NCBI RefSeq assembly: GCF_001675285.1
Contig: NZ_LSGQ01000004.1
Coordinates: forward strand, 1 to 64,000
From: Elizabethkingia miricola
GTDB taxonomy: Bacteria; Bacteroidota; Bacteroidia; Flavobacteriales; Weeksellaceae
Length of the DNA: 64,000 nt
Direction of reading: 5' to 3'
Below the pieces are notes generated by a model. It ran no database searches. It was not told the origin of the DNA and saw only the letters and a program-made list of their open reading frames with translations. The translations under genes were made by a program, and so were the position numbers. Positions 24,751 to 33,105 of this stretch are shown one piece after another. The first letter of the stretch is position 1, and each line of letters opens with the position of its first letter.

Positions 24751-25647
24751 CTAGTAGTGAAGATAGGTAAGAATTCCGTCAGATAACATGCATAAAATTC
24801 CAATAAACACCCACAGACGTAATAGATTCAGGGCTGAAAAACTATGAAATTTGGTTCTGTTGAGCAACAAATACACCACAATTACCTGAACAAACATACC
24901 TACGCAGAAATAGTAAGACATCAGATAATGCACAGCATTTCCTTTTATAATAAGTGCAGAAACAATAATATTGAGAATAAGCAATATAACAGCAACAATT
25001 TTGGCCGTTTTTATACCAAACTTATTTGCAATGGTATCATATCCAAAAATGCGGTCTGCATTACTGGTTAAAAGGTCTTTAACAATATCTATAGTGAGCA
25101 GTATCAGGAACAGAAATGCAGACATCATCATAAGATGTGCCGAATAAGTCTGATAATAGATCAGCATACCAAAGAAGGGATAAAGGCTGAGCCCTACAAA
25201 TGTGAGATTATTTACAATCAGAATTTTACTTAGTTTATGGCTGTAGAACCACATCAGGAACTGATAAATCAGAAAGAAAATAAATACCCTTTCGGAAATA
25301 AGTGCTGCAATCCCTAAAGAGAGTATATTAAGTGTAAGATAAACATACAAATAATACTTCTGCCCGAGGAAGCTTTGCAATTTGCTGCGGAAAGGTTTGG
25401 TTATCTTATCTTTTTCGCGGTCATAGAACTGGTTGATAATACCACCAGCCATTATACTGAGGAAACTACAAAATATAATTCCGTGGACTTTATAATCGAA
25501 AACAAAACTCTTTAAGCTTTCTTCCTGATTAAATAAAAAGAATGTTGAAACGTATAATGCGAAAATCAGCAGAAATGTGACAAAAGCTCTTGCCCCCAGC
25601 AAAAATCCTATAAATACAGATAATCTGGAGAGCAAACGATTCTTCAC
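24751..25647 (-). CDS. UbiA-family prenyltransferase (geranylgeranylglycerol-phosphate transferase-like)
   Basis: A 298-residue protein with about eight membrane helices. The first Asp-rich motif is NQFYDREKDK near residue 72 and the second is DIVKDLLTSNADR near residue 188, both typical of UbiA-type prenyltransferases. The start is GTG at 25647. It follows the mevalonate-type kinase gene after 27 bp, linking it to isoprenoid supply. Homologues are often annotated as geranylgeranylglycerol-phosphate geranylgeranyltransferase, but the acceptor in this organism is not certain. Confidence 0.78.
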   Translation of the reverse strand: MKNRLLSRLSVFIGFLLGARAFVTFLLIFALYVSTFFLFNQEESLKSFVFDYKVHGIIFCSFLSIMAGGIINQFYDREKDKITKPFRSKLQSFLGQKYYLYVYLTLNILSLGIAALISERVFIFFLIYQFLMWFYSHKLSKILIVNNLTFVGLSLYPFFGMLIYYQTYSAHLMMMSAFLFLILLTIDIVKDLLTSNADRIFGYDTIANKFGIKTAKIVAVILLILNIIVSALIIKGNAVHYLMSYYFCVGMFVQVIVVYLLLNRTKFHSFSALNLLRLWVFIGILCMLSDGILTYLHY

Positions 25648-25674
25648 ACTTGTTGAAATTTTAAAATTTAATTA

Positions 25675-26607
25675 TTAGAAACGATAGATAACTTCCTTCT
25701 GGAAACCTTCTAACATTTTGTCGGCTTTATCATAATCCTTGGTAAAGCCAAGAATATAACCACCTCCTCCGCTACCGCAAAGTTTCAGGTAGTATGCATT
25801 GGTATCCAGACCTCTCTTCCATGCGTTGAAAATATTTTCCGGAATCATTGGTCTGAAATGCTCATATGCCCAGTGCGAGAGTTTTTTAAGGTTTCTGAAA
25901 AAAGGATTCATATCTTTTTTCAAAAACGCATCAATACACGCATTATTGTATCGGATAAATTCATCTTTTAATGTTTTGCGGAAACCTTCATTCTTCAGTT
26001 TCTCGAAGAAAATCTGAATCATTGGCCCAGTTTCCCCTATCTGTCCGGAATCTATTAAGAAAACAGCTCCCTTACCATGCTCACCTTCTGGTAAAGCAAC
26101 TCTGTCCAGGTTTTCCTTGTTTTCAATAAGGATTGGCAGGTTCATATAGCAAATTAAGGGATCCATACCGGAACTTTTACCATGGAAGTAACTCTCCATT
26201 TCTCCGAAAACAGCTTTAAGGTTTTTCAGATTATCTTTCGATATATTTTCCGGATTATGTTTGTTCACTGAATAGCGTTCGAAAATAGCAGCTACTAAAG
26301 CTCCTGAGCTCCCTACTCCATAGCCTTGCGGAATATTAGAGTCAAAGAAAAGACCATTAGAAATATCCTTTTTAAAGCTTTCAATATCCAGCCTGAAATC
26401 ATCGGAAAGATTTAAGTCTGAAAGAAAGTCTGAATATTTCTGCAAATGTTTGTTGGAGTTGATCTCGAATTCAGAATCTGCGTCAGCTTCTGAAAACTTT
26501 AAAGTTCCTTTATAGAAACTATAAGGTACAACGAGCCCCTGAGAATCTTCAATCATTCCGTATTCTCCGAACAAAATTATTTTTGCATAAAATAAAGGAT
26601 TCGCCAT
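25675..26607 (-). CDS. GHMP kinase, mevalonate kinase-like
   Basis: A 310-residue GHMP kinase. Motif 1 is FYAKIILFGEYGMI, the ATP-binding motif 2 is PQGYGVGSSGAL near residue 98, and motif 3 is LKLCGSGGGGYILGF near residue 280. A KSSGMDPLICY segment carries the catalytic-type Asp region of mevalonate kinases. It is the first gene of a two-gene unit with the prenyltransferase, consistent with the mevalonate pathway used by Flavobacteriia. Phosphomevalonate kinase activity is an alternative. Confidence 0.8.
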   Translation of the reverse strand: MANPLFYAKIILFGEYGMIEDSQGLVVPYSFYKGTLKFSEADADSEFEINSNKHLQKYSDFLSDLNLSDDFRLDIESFKKDISNGLFFDSNIPQGYGVGSSGALVAAIFERYSVNKHNPENISKDNLKNLKAVFGEMESYFHGKSSGMDPLICYMNLPILIENKENLDRVALPEGEHGKGAVFLIDSGQIGETGPMIQIFFEKLKNEGFRKTLKDEFIRYNNACIDAFLKKDMNPFFRNLKKLSHWAYEHFRPMIPENIFNAWKRGLDTNAYYLKLCGSGGGGYILGFTKDYDKADKMLEGFQKEVIYRF

Positions 26608-26931
26608 GTGTCTTTTATATGCTACAAAATTACAAAATTTCTATTTTCCGAATGTTATTTTTATTAAAAATATATTCATTAACATTACAGAGAATCTATA
26701 AATTCGGGTAGCATTAAGCAAATTTCCGGCCAGAAAATCTTATACGGCTTCCCAATATAGGATTCTTCTCTCATTTCAATTCAGATTAAATCCTCTAAAT
26801 TATCATATAGAGTGAACAAGGTGCTATAAATTATAAAGTTTATTAAAATTATTCAATGGAAAGTGATTTTTTATAAATTTGGGCTGTAATAATATTGTTA
26901 CAACAGTCTATCCATACAATAACCATAGAAT
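26608..26931. other. divergent intergenic region
   Basis: This region separates the GHMP kinase (-) from the ABC permease-like gene (+). It holds a TAATTTTG -7 box for the kinase (26625-26632) and a TAAATTTG box at 26874-26881 for the plus strand. No ORF, RNA gene or repeat was seen in the rest. Confidence 0.6.
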
Positions 26932-27843
26932 TTGAAAGCAATTTTCCATCATTTTATTTTCAGAATTAGTCAGTGCTTTCGAATTTTCAGCTTTCAGGGT
27001 AGGATTGCTTTACCCTTTTTAATTATAGCTGGTATTTTAATCGCACTTAAACTTCCTGACAACCGACTATATCCTCTACTCTTCTTTTTAATAGTCCTCT
27101 CATTTCATTTTAGAAGAAAAGATATTCCCTTTCTAAAAAAAGCTTTTATAAAGAACTGGCGCTTTATCATTTTCCTTGAACCGGCATTTATCTATTTGTT
27201 TTTGCTTCTTGGGAATATACACTATAAATCTGATATATTGGGTTTAGCAGGATTACTTCTGATTACAAGCTTTCCATTTTTTTATCCAAAGACAAAAATC
27301 AGTGCTAATTCTAAATGGGATTTTATTCCCAATGAACTTTTTGAGTGGAAATGTTTACTGAGAAATAATACAGTTGCCGCTGTTCTGATCTACTTGGTTA
27401 TTATAGCATCTTCTTATCATATTTCTACATTAACATTCTGCGGATTGTTTGTTCTGGATCTGTTTCCAAGGCTATATTCTGATAATGAAAATAAAGAAAT
27501 GCTGGAAATGTATTTTAGAAAATACACTCTGGAAGATAAGATCCGTAAGAATATGAAATTATTCAATCTCTTATTCCTTCCTGTCTATATAGGCTTTTTG
27601 ATTCTGAATAGAGAAGATAGCCTGCTATTACTATGTTATATTCTGTTTATGAATTTATTTCTTATACTGGCATTAACCAGAAAGTATAAAATCTATCACT
27701 ATAAAGAGAGGGCTAATTATTTTGATATGGGAATATTTTTATCTTATTTTATCTATACTATAACTATTATCCCTGCCATTGTAATTATTATCGATAACAT
27801 TAAATCTGCAAAAGAAAATATCAGCCAATATGTTGGAAATTAA
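26932..27843 (+). CDS. integral membrane protein, putative ABC transporter permease
   Basis: A 303-residue protein with roughly seven to eight hydrophobic segments and charged loops (for example LEMYFRKYTLEDKIRKNM in the middle). I do not recognise a family from the sequence. Its last 14 bases overlap the start of an ABC ATPase gene, so the two are probably translationally coupled and form one transporter. The only usable start is TTG at 26932, just after an AT-rich region with a TAAATTTG box about 50 bases upstream. The substrate is unknown. Confidence 0.65.
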   Translation: MKAIFHHFIFRISQCFRIFSFQGRIALPFLIIAGILIALKLPDNRLYPLLFFLIVLSFHFRRKDIPFLKKAFIKNWRFIIFLEPAFIYLFLLLGNIHYKSDILGLAGLLLITSFPFFYPKTKISANSKWDFIPNELFEWKCLLRNNTVAAVLIYLVIIASSYHISTLTFCGLFVLDLFPRLYSDNENKEMLEMYFRKYTLEDKIRKNMKLFNLLFLPVYIGFLILNREDSLLLLCYILFMNLFLILALTRKYKIYHYKERANYFDMGIFLSYFIYTITIIPAIVIIIDNIKSAKENISQYVGN

Positions 27844-28465
27844 AAATCTGAATGTAAGTTTTAAAACGCAGAATGTCCTTAACAACCTTAACCTGAATAT
27901 AGAAGAAGGTATTGTTATTGGTATTCTCGGAAAGAATGGAGCCGGAAAAACAACCTTGTTCGAATCTCTGTATCAAAATGTGAAATACAGCGGAACTATT
28001 AAATGGCACAATGAGTCTTTAAAAAGAGAAAGCATATCTTATTTGGAAACCGAGAACTATTTCTACCCATACATTACAGGGAAAGAACACCTTGGTTATT
28101 TTTCTAAAGATAAAGAATCCAAATACAATTTTTTAACCGAAAAGTTCGGACTTCCATTAGAAAAATTTGCTCAGGATTATTCCAGCGGAATGAAAAAGAA
28201 ACTTGCCCTTATAGGGATGTTACTATTGGACAAACCTGTTAATATTCTGGACGAACCATTTAATGGTGTTGACTTTGAAGGTGTACATGTTTTGTACGAC
28301 ATTATCCGGGATCTGAAATCTGAAAACAAAGCTGTTCTGGTAAGTTCTCATATCATAGAAACCCTATTCCATACCTGTGACAAAATCGCCATACTACAAA
28401 ATGGAAGTATTGACAGGGTTATTGACAAAGCCGATTATCACCAGCTACACAATTTCAAATTCTAA
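27830..28465 (+). CDS. ABC transporter ATP-binding protein
   Basis: A 211-residue ATPase. Walker A is GILGKNGAGKTTLF, Walker B is KPVNILDEPFNGVD, and the switch His lies in VSSHIIETLFHTC. The signature loop reads YSSGMKKKLALIG instead of the classical LSGGQ, a variant common in exporters of this type. It overlaps the membrane partner by 14 bases. With only one permease-like gene it could form a homodimeric 2+2 exporter; the substrate is unknown. It ends 9 bp from the converging rsgA gene with no terminator. Confidence 0.88.
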   Translation: MLEIKNLNVSFKTQNVLNNLNLNIEEGIVIGILGKNGAGKTTLFESLYQNVKYSGTIKWHNESLKRESISYLETENYFYPYITGKEHLGYFSKDKESKYNFLTEKFGLPLEKFAQDYSSGMKKKLALIGMLLLDKPVNILDEPFNGVDFEGVHVLYDIIRDLKSENKAVLVSSHIIETLFHTCDKIAILQNGSIDRVIDKADYHQLHNFKF

Positions 28466-28474
28466 AAGAAAGGA

Positions 28475-29398
28475 TTATTGGTTCTGTTCTTCTGCTTCTT
28501 CCATAAGTTTAATGTAAGTAGCATAACGGGACTCCAGAATTTCTTCATGCTCCAATGCATCTAAAACGGCACATTTCGGTTCGTTTATATGCAGGCAATT
28601 ATTGAACTTACAATTCTCGGAAATACTAAATATCTCCGGGAAATAATGCTGAATTTCTTCTTTCTCAACATCTATCATCGCAAATTCACGAACTCCGGGA
28701 GTATCAATTACCTGACCGCCAAAAGGCCAGAAATGCATCTGGGCAAATGTAGTGGTGTGTTTCCCTTTCAGGTGAATATCGGATATATCTCCTGTCTTTA
28801 GATTTACTTCAGGGTTTAAAGCATTTACCAAAGTAGACTTCCCGCTTCCTGAGTGTCCGAAGAATACAGATGTTTTATCTTTTAGAATCTCTCTGAGGCT
28901 CTCCATATTCAGTTCGGATACAGAAGAAACAAAAAGAGAATCATAACCTATAGACTGGTATACAGTAGCAATATCTTCAGCATATTCCAGTTCTTCCTGG
29001 TCCAGCAAATCGGCTTTATTGAAAAGGATTAAAGGCTTTATATCATAAGCCTCACAACATACCAGAAAACGGTCTAAAAAACCTAAAGAAGTTTCCGGCA
29101 TTTTCAGTGTGAAAAGAATGCAGCCAATATCAATATTGGAAGCTATAATATGAGCTTCTTTAGACAGGTTTACAGCCTTACGGATCAGATAGTTCTTTCG
29201 CGGTTCTATCTTTGTAATCCATGCAATATCGTCCTGTTCCAGCGAGAACTCAACAAAATCCCCGACTGCCAAAGGATTGGTCAGTCGGGTTTTTATTAAT
29301 TTAAATTTGCCTCTGATTCGGGCTTCATAAATTTTTCCGGATTCTTGATCTAAAACCTGATACCAGCTTCCGGTAGATTTTATGATAATACCCCTCAT
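28475..29398 (-). CDS. rsgA: ribosome small-subunit-dependent GTPase A
   Basis: A 307-residue circularly permuted GTPase. After the N-terminal OB-fold come the G4 motif LFNKADL, G5 region, then G1 GHSGSGKSTLVNAL and G3 DTPGVREF. The C-terminal zinc knuckle is CKFNNCLHINEPKC. RsgA matures the 30S subunit. The ATG at 29398 is preferred over an in-frame TTG two codons upstream. It lies 9 bp downstream of the AroG/chorismate mutase gene and may share its transcript. Confidence 0.94.
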   Translation of the reverse strand: MRGIIIKSTGSWYQVLDQESGKIYEARIRGKFKLIKTRLTNPLAVGDFVEFSLEQDDIAWITKIEPRKNYLIRKAVNLSKEAHIIASNIDIGCILFTLKMPETSLGFLDRFLVCCEAYDIKPLILFNKADLLDQEELEYAEDIATVYQSIGYDSLFVSSVSELNMESLREILKDKTSVFFGHSGSGKSTLVNALNPEVNLKTGDISDIHLKGKHTTTFAQMHFWPFGGQVIDTPGVREFAMIDVEKEEIQHYFPEIFSISENCKFNNCLHINEPKCAVLDALEHEEILESRYATYIKLMEEAEEQNQ

Positions 29399-29407
29399 AA
29401 GCAATAA

Positions 29408-30487
29408 TTATTTGTTAATCATAATGTTATTCTGAACATCAATAGATTCTTCGTGGATAGCATTGAATACTTTCTCGATAAATTCTCTTGACATTCCAGT
29501 TTCATCAGCTTTTTGCGCTGCATATTCAGCAATAACTTTCCATCTGTCCGGTTGGAAGATCGCAATGTTATTTTCTTTTTTCAATGTACCGATTTTCTCA
29601 GACACCTTCATTCTTTGGTTAAGAAGGCTGATAAGCTGGAAGTCGATATCACTGATTAATGTTCTGTGTTTACCCATTTCATCTTCGTACCCGGAGATAT
29701 CCTGATTTCTTGTTTTCAGGTTAGACAGTAGTTCAGCTAAAACTTCCGGAGTAATTTGCTGTGCAGCATCACTCCATGCTTCATCCGGATTCGGGTGAGT
29801 TTCGATCATAAGACCTTCATAGCCACAGTTTAGAGCTTCCTGAGAGATCGCAGCTAAACCTGTTCTGTTTCCACAGATGTGAGAAGGATCTACAATCATT
29901 GGAATATTTGGGAATTGCTTTTTAAAATCAAGTGCAATTGTCCAGTTTGGAACGTTACGGTATTTAGTTTTCTGGTAATTAGAGAAACCTCTGTGAATTA
30001 CACCAAGGTTTTTAACATCTTGTCCTAATAATCTCTCCATTGCTCCGATCCACAATGCAAGATCCGGATTAACCGGGTTTTTAACAAGTACAGGTTTGTT
30101 TGTACCTCTTAGTGCCTGTGCAATTTCCTGAACTGTAAAAGGGTTTACAGTAGAACGTGCTCCGATCCATAAGATATCTACATCAGCTTCTAATGCTGCA
30201 AATACGTGATTTGCATTAGCTACCTCAGTTGCTGTTTTAAAACCGTACTCTTCTTTAACTTTTTTCAGCCAGTTAAGACCAATAACCCCTACTCCTTCAA
30301 AACCATTTGGTTTTGTACGAGGTTTCCAGATTCCCGCACGAAATACAGAAACATTGGCATTGCTCTCTTTAATTCTTCTGGCTGCTTCCAGCATTTGTGA
30401 CTCGCTCTCCGCGCTACATGGTCCCGCAACTACTAGCGGTGATCCTAGTTCTGATATCCAATCAGACTTTACTTCGTTTAGATTCAT
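29408..30487 (-). CDS. bifunctional DAHP synthase / chorismate mutase
   Basis: A 359-residue fusion. Residues about 1-260 form a beta-type DAHP synthase (VVAGPCSAES, FRAGIWKPRTKPNGFEG, WIGARSTVNPF, VKNPVNPDLALWIGA, IVDPSHICGNR). Residues about 270-350 form an AroQ-type chorismate mutase (ISDIDFQLISLLNQRMKVSEKIGTLKK). It starts the shikimate pathway and also performs the first step to prephenate, so both ends of the aromatic branch sit in one protein. The mutase domain often gives allosteric control of the synthase in such fusions. Confidence 0.93.
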   Translation of the reverse strand: MNLNEVKSDWISELGSPLVVAGPCSAESESQMLEAARRIKESNANVSVFRAGIWKPRTKPNGFEGVGVIGLNWLKKVKEEYGFKTATEVANANHVFAALEADVDILWIGARSTVNPFTVQEIAQALRGTNKPVLVKNPVNPDLALWIGAMERLLGQDVKNLGVIHRGFSNYQKTKYRNVPNWTIALDFKKQFPNIPMIVDPSHICGNRTGLAAISQEALNCGYEGLMIETHPNPDEAWSDAAQQITPEVLAELLSNLKTRNQDISGYEDEMGKHRTLISDIDFQLISLLNQRMKVSEKIGTLKKENNIAIFQPDRWKVIAEYAAQKADETGMSREFIEKVFNAIHEESIDVQNNIMINK

Positions 30488-30502
30488 ATTTAATTTGAGA
30501 AT

Positions 30503-32184
30503 TTAGGAAAAATCAAACTTCATTAAATCGTCCAGCTCCTTAAGAATTGGATTCTTTTCTGCAAATTTATCAAATAATTTTCGTTTGGTAATGATTTCTT
30601 TTTGCAAAGTTTCATCCTCCACGTATTTACTTTTAATATGAAAATTATTGACTTTCCGTTGAAATACAGATAAAAAATCTTTTCTTACGGTCTCAAACTC
30701 GGATTTAGCAGCTTCAGATGGTACTTTTATAAGAATTTTATTTTCATCCTTCTTCTGTAATTTACAGACTTTTATGGCTGAAAACTTCACCGGATCATCA
30801 TCTTGAAGATTATCTAGGAATTGCTTCCATTCATGCAATAAATCTACTTCAGAAAAATGATTTGCAGGTAAATTATCTTTTACTTCTACCTTTTCCGTCT
30901 TTACTTCCTCTTTTTTATTCAGCCAACCAGTAATACTAAAAGAAGAAATATCTTCTAATGGTTTTACTTCTTTTGGCTTGTTTGGATTATCTAATAAAGA
31001 AGGTTTAGCCGTTGTTTCCGTAGAAACCGGTTTCTGATTCTGGGTAACCTGAGTTTGTTCCTGGTTCGCTTTAGCAGCTGCTTTTAAAAGCGGCGCTAAG
31101 ATTCTAAACTTTTTTTTTTAGTGGCATCACTTACGGAAAGTGAAGCTAATTGCATAAGAGCGATTTCAACAGTGAGACGTTGATTTTTAGAATTCTTATA
31201 GTTAATATCTGCCTGATTGCAGATTTCCAAAGCATCGATAAGTTCCTGTGCGGTCCATTTCTGACTTTGCTCTACATATTTAGCTTTTGTTTTCTCTCCT
31301 ACTTCTATAAGATTAATTGTATTAGGGTTCTGCGCCATCATCAAATCACGGAAGTGGCTTCCCAGTCCTCCGATAAAAATATGTGGATCAAATCCTTTAT
31401 TTACGATCTCATTAAGTTTGGAAAGAATTCCAGGAATATCGTTAGACTTTGCGAAATCTGCAATTTGCAGATAGTAATCGTAATCTAATATATTCAGTGT
31501 TTCTGCCGCCTTGGCAAGTGTAATATTTCTTTGTGTAAAAGTTGTAAGGCGGTCGAAAATGGAAAGAGCATCTCGTAAAGCACCATCTGCCTTTTGGGCT
31601 ACCAGAAACAGAGCATCGTCTTCATACTGAATACCTTCTTTCTCTGCTATCTTGCGTAAATGACTCTGGATATCTTCTATCTGAATTCTTTTAAAATCAT
31701 AAATCTGACATCTTGATAAAATCGTTGGAATTATCTTATGCTTTTCGGTAGTTGCCAAGATAAAAATAGCATGCGCAGGCGGTTCTTCCAATGTTTTAAG
31801 AAAAGCATTGAATGCTGCAGTGGACAGCATGTGCACCTCGTCGATAATATATACTTTATATTTCCCAACCTGAGGAGCAAAGCGAACCTGATCAATCAGT
31901 TCCCGGATATCGTCTACAGAATTATTTGATGCTGCATCTAATTCATAAATATTAAATGCAAATCCTGTATCATCCGAAGCTCCTGATTTTTCATTAATTT
32001 TTCTGGCAAGAATACGTGCACATGTAGTTTTACCTACACCACGCGGTCCGCAGAAAAGAAGTGCCTGTGCTAACTGATTGTTATCTATAGCATGCTCCAG
32101 AGTATCTGTAATGTGGGATTGCCCAACAACGGTATCAAATTCTAATGGGCGATATTTACGTGCAGATACTATAAAGTTTTCCAT
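30503..32184 (-). CDS. dnaX: DNA polymerase III gamma/tau subunit with probable programmed -1 frameshift
   Basis: The zero frame from 32184 encodes an AAA+ clamp-loader ATPase (Walker A GPRGVGKTTCARIL, Walker B YIIDEVHML, SRC sensor ILSRCQ) and stops at 31096 after 362 codons, giving a gamma-like protein. Ten A residues in a row (31110-31119) precede this stop. Shifting by -1 there opens a frame to 30503 with a Pro/Lys/Glu-rich linker and a tau-like C-terminal domain, giving about 560 residues. The shift is supported by a stem-loop 10 bases downstream. Alternatives are transcriptional slippage or a sequencing error in the A run. Confidence 0.88.
31071..31099 (-). promoter_or_regulatory. dnaX frameshift stem-loop
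   Basis: On the minus strand, outer arms TTAGC/GCTAA enclose the perfect palindrome GCTTTTAAAAGC, starting 10 bases after the A10 run (31110-31119). The zero-frame TAG (31096-31098) lies within it. The layout (slippery run, spacer, stem-loop, stop) matches known dnaX frameshift sites. Confidence 0.7.
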
Positions 32185-32188
32185 ACCT

Positions 32189-32196
32189 CAAAAATA
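32189..32196 (-). promoter_or_regulatory. -7 box directly before dnaX
   Basis: The minus strand reads TATTTTTG, ending four bases before the dnaX ATG, which would give a leaderless message. Confidence 0.45.
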
Positions 32197-32281
32197 AAAA
32201 AAAGCTAGACGAAATCAAAAGTTTTTCAGGATTCTTTGATTCTAATTTTTCCTTTGTTAATATTATTTTATACTGTTAAAC

Positions 32282-32316
32282 AAAAAAAGCGCCTCTAAGT
32301 AAATAGAAGCGCTTTT
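32282..32316 (-). terminator. terminator of ppa
   Basis: The arms AAAAGCGC and GCGCTTTT with inner TCT/AGA pairing and a T-rich tail lie 22 bp after the ppa stop codon. Confidence 0.8.
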
Positions 32317-32337
32317 ATCTTTTTTATTATCTTAAGA

Positions 32338-32949
32338 TTATTCTCCGTAATGTTGGTTATAATCTTTTATAGATGCTTCTATAACTTTTTTTGCGTGCTC
32401 AGCTCCATATACGTCATCGATTCTTACTACAGCTGGCTCAGTTGGTAAGTTTTTATACGAAAGGAAATAATGCTTCAAACGGTTAACTTCAGCTACCGGA
32501 AGATCGGAGATATCTCTCATGTGACCATAAACCTGGTCATCTACTAATACAGCGATGATTTTATCATCAGCCTCTCCTTTATCAATCATTTTAAAACCTC
32601 CGATTGGAATAGCTTCTAAAATCATACCTCCACCATTGATGTTATGGCTGCTTAGAACACAAATATCCAATGGATCGTGATCTCCTTCTTTAACGTCTAC
32701 AGAACCATTCGCAACAGCCAAATCCTTTACAGCATCCTCACAGTAAGTCTGTGGAACGAAACCATATAAAGCAGGAATGATATTAGAAAACTTCTGTGGT
32801 CTGTCTACTTTCAGGTAACCAGTTTCTTTATCTACTTCATATTTAATAGTATCAGAAGGTACGATCTCTACGAAAACATTTACAATTTCCGGAGCTTTCT
32901 CTCCAACACTGATACCATGCCAAGGATGGGCTTTGAATTTAGGGTTCAT
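32338..32949 (-). CDS. ppa: inorganic pyrophosphatase (family I)
   Basis: A 203-residue soluble pyrophosphatase. The metal-binding motif is GDHDPLDICVL near residue 95, with VDRPQKFSNIIPALYGFVPQTYCED upstream and YKNLPTEPAVV near the C-terminus. It hydrolyses pyrophosphate to drive biosynthesis. It is slightly longer than the E. coli enzyme because of an N-terminal stretch (KFKAHPWHGISVGEKAPE) typical of Bacteroidota homologues. It is monocistronic with its own terminator and a TAATTTTG box at 33025-33032. Confidence 0.94.
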   Translation of the reverse strand: MNPKFKAHPWHGISVGEKAPEIVNVFVEIVPSDTIKYEVDKETGYLKVDRPQKFSNIIPALYGFVPQTYCEDAVKDLAVANGSVDVKEGDHDPLDICVLSSHNINGGGMILEAIPIGGFKMIDKGEADDKIIAVLVDDQVYGHMRDISDLPVAEVNRLKHYFLSYKNLPTEPAVVRIDDVYGAEHAKKVIEASIKDYNQHYGE

Positions 32950-33105
32950 ATAATTGTTTATATTTTAAGTTTTACAATTGCTCCGTAATATGAAATTAAC
33001 AATTTCGAATACGAAAACAGGGTGCAAAATTACAAATTATTTGAAATAAATGGTTTTAATTTTTCGATTTTTAAATTAATTTTATTTGCAGCCCCTTTTA
33101 AAAGC

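Noticed and set aside
30503-30838. separate small gene starting at TTG 30838
   Set aside because: The frame runs continuously upstream to the A10 run of dnaX, so this is the tau C-terminal part, not an independent gene.
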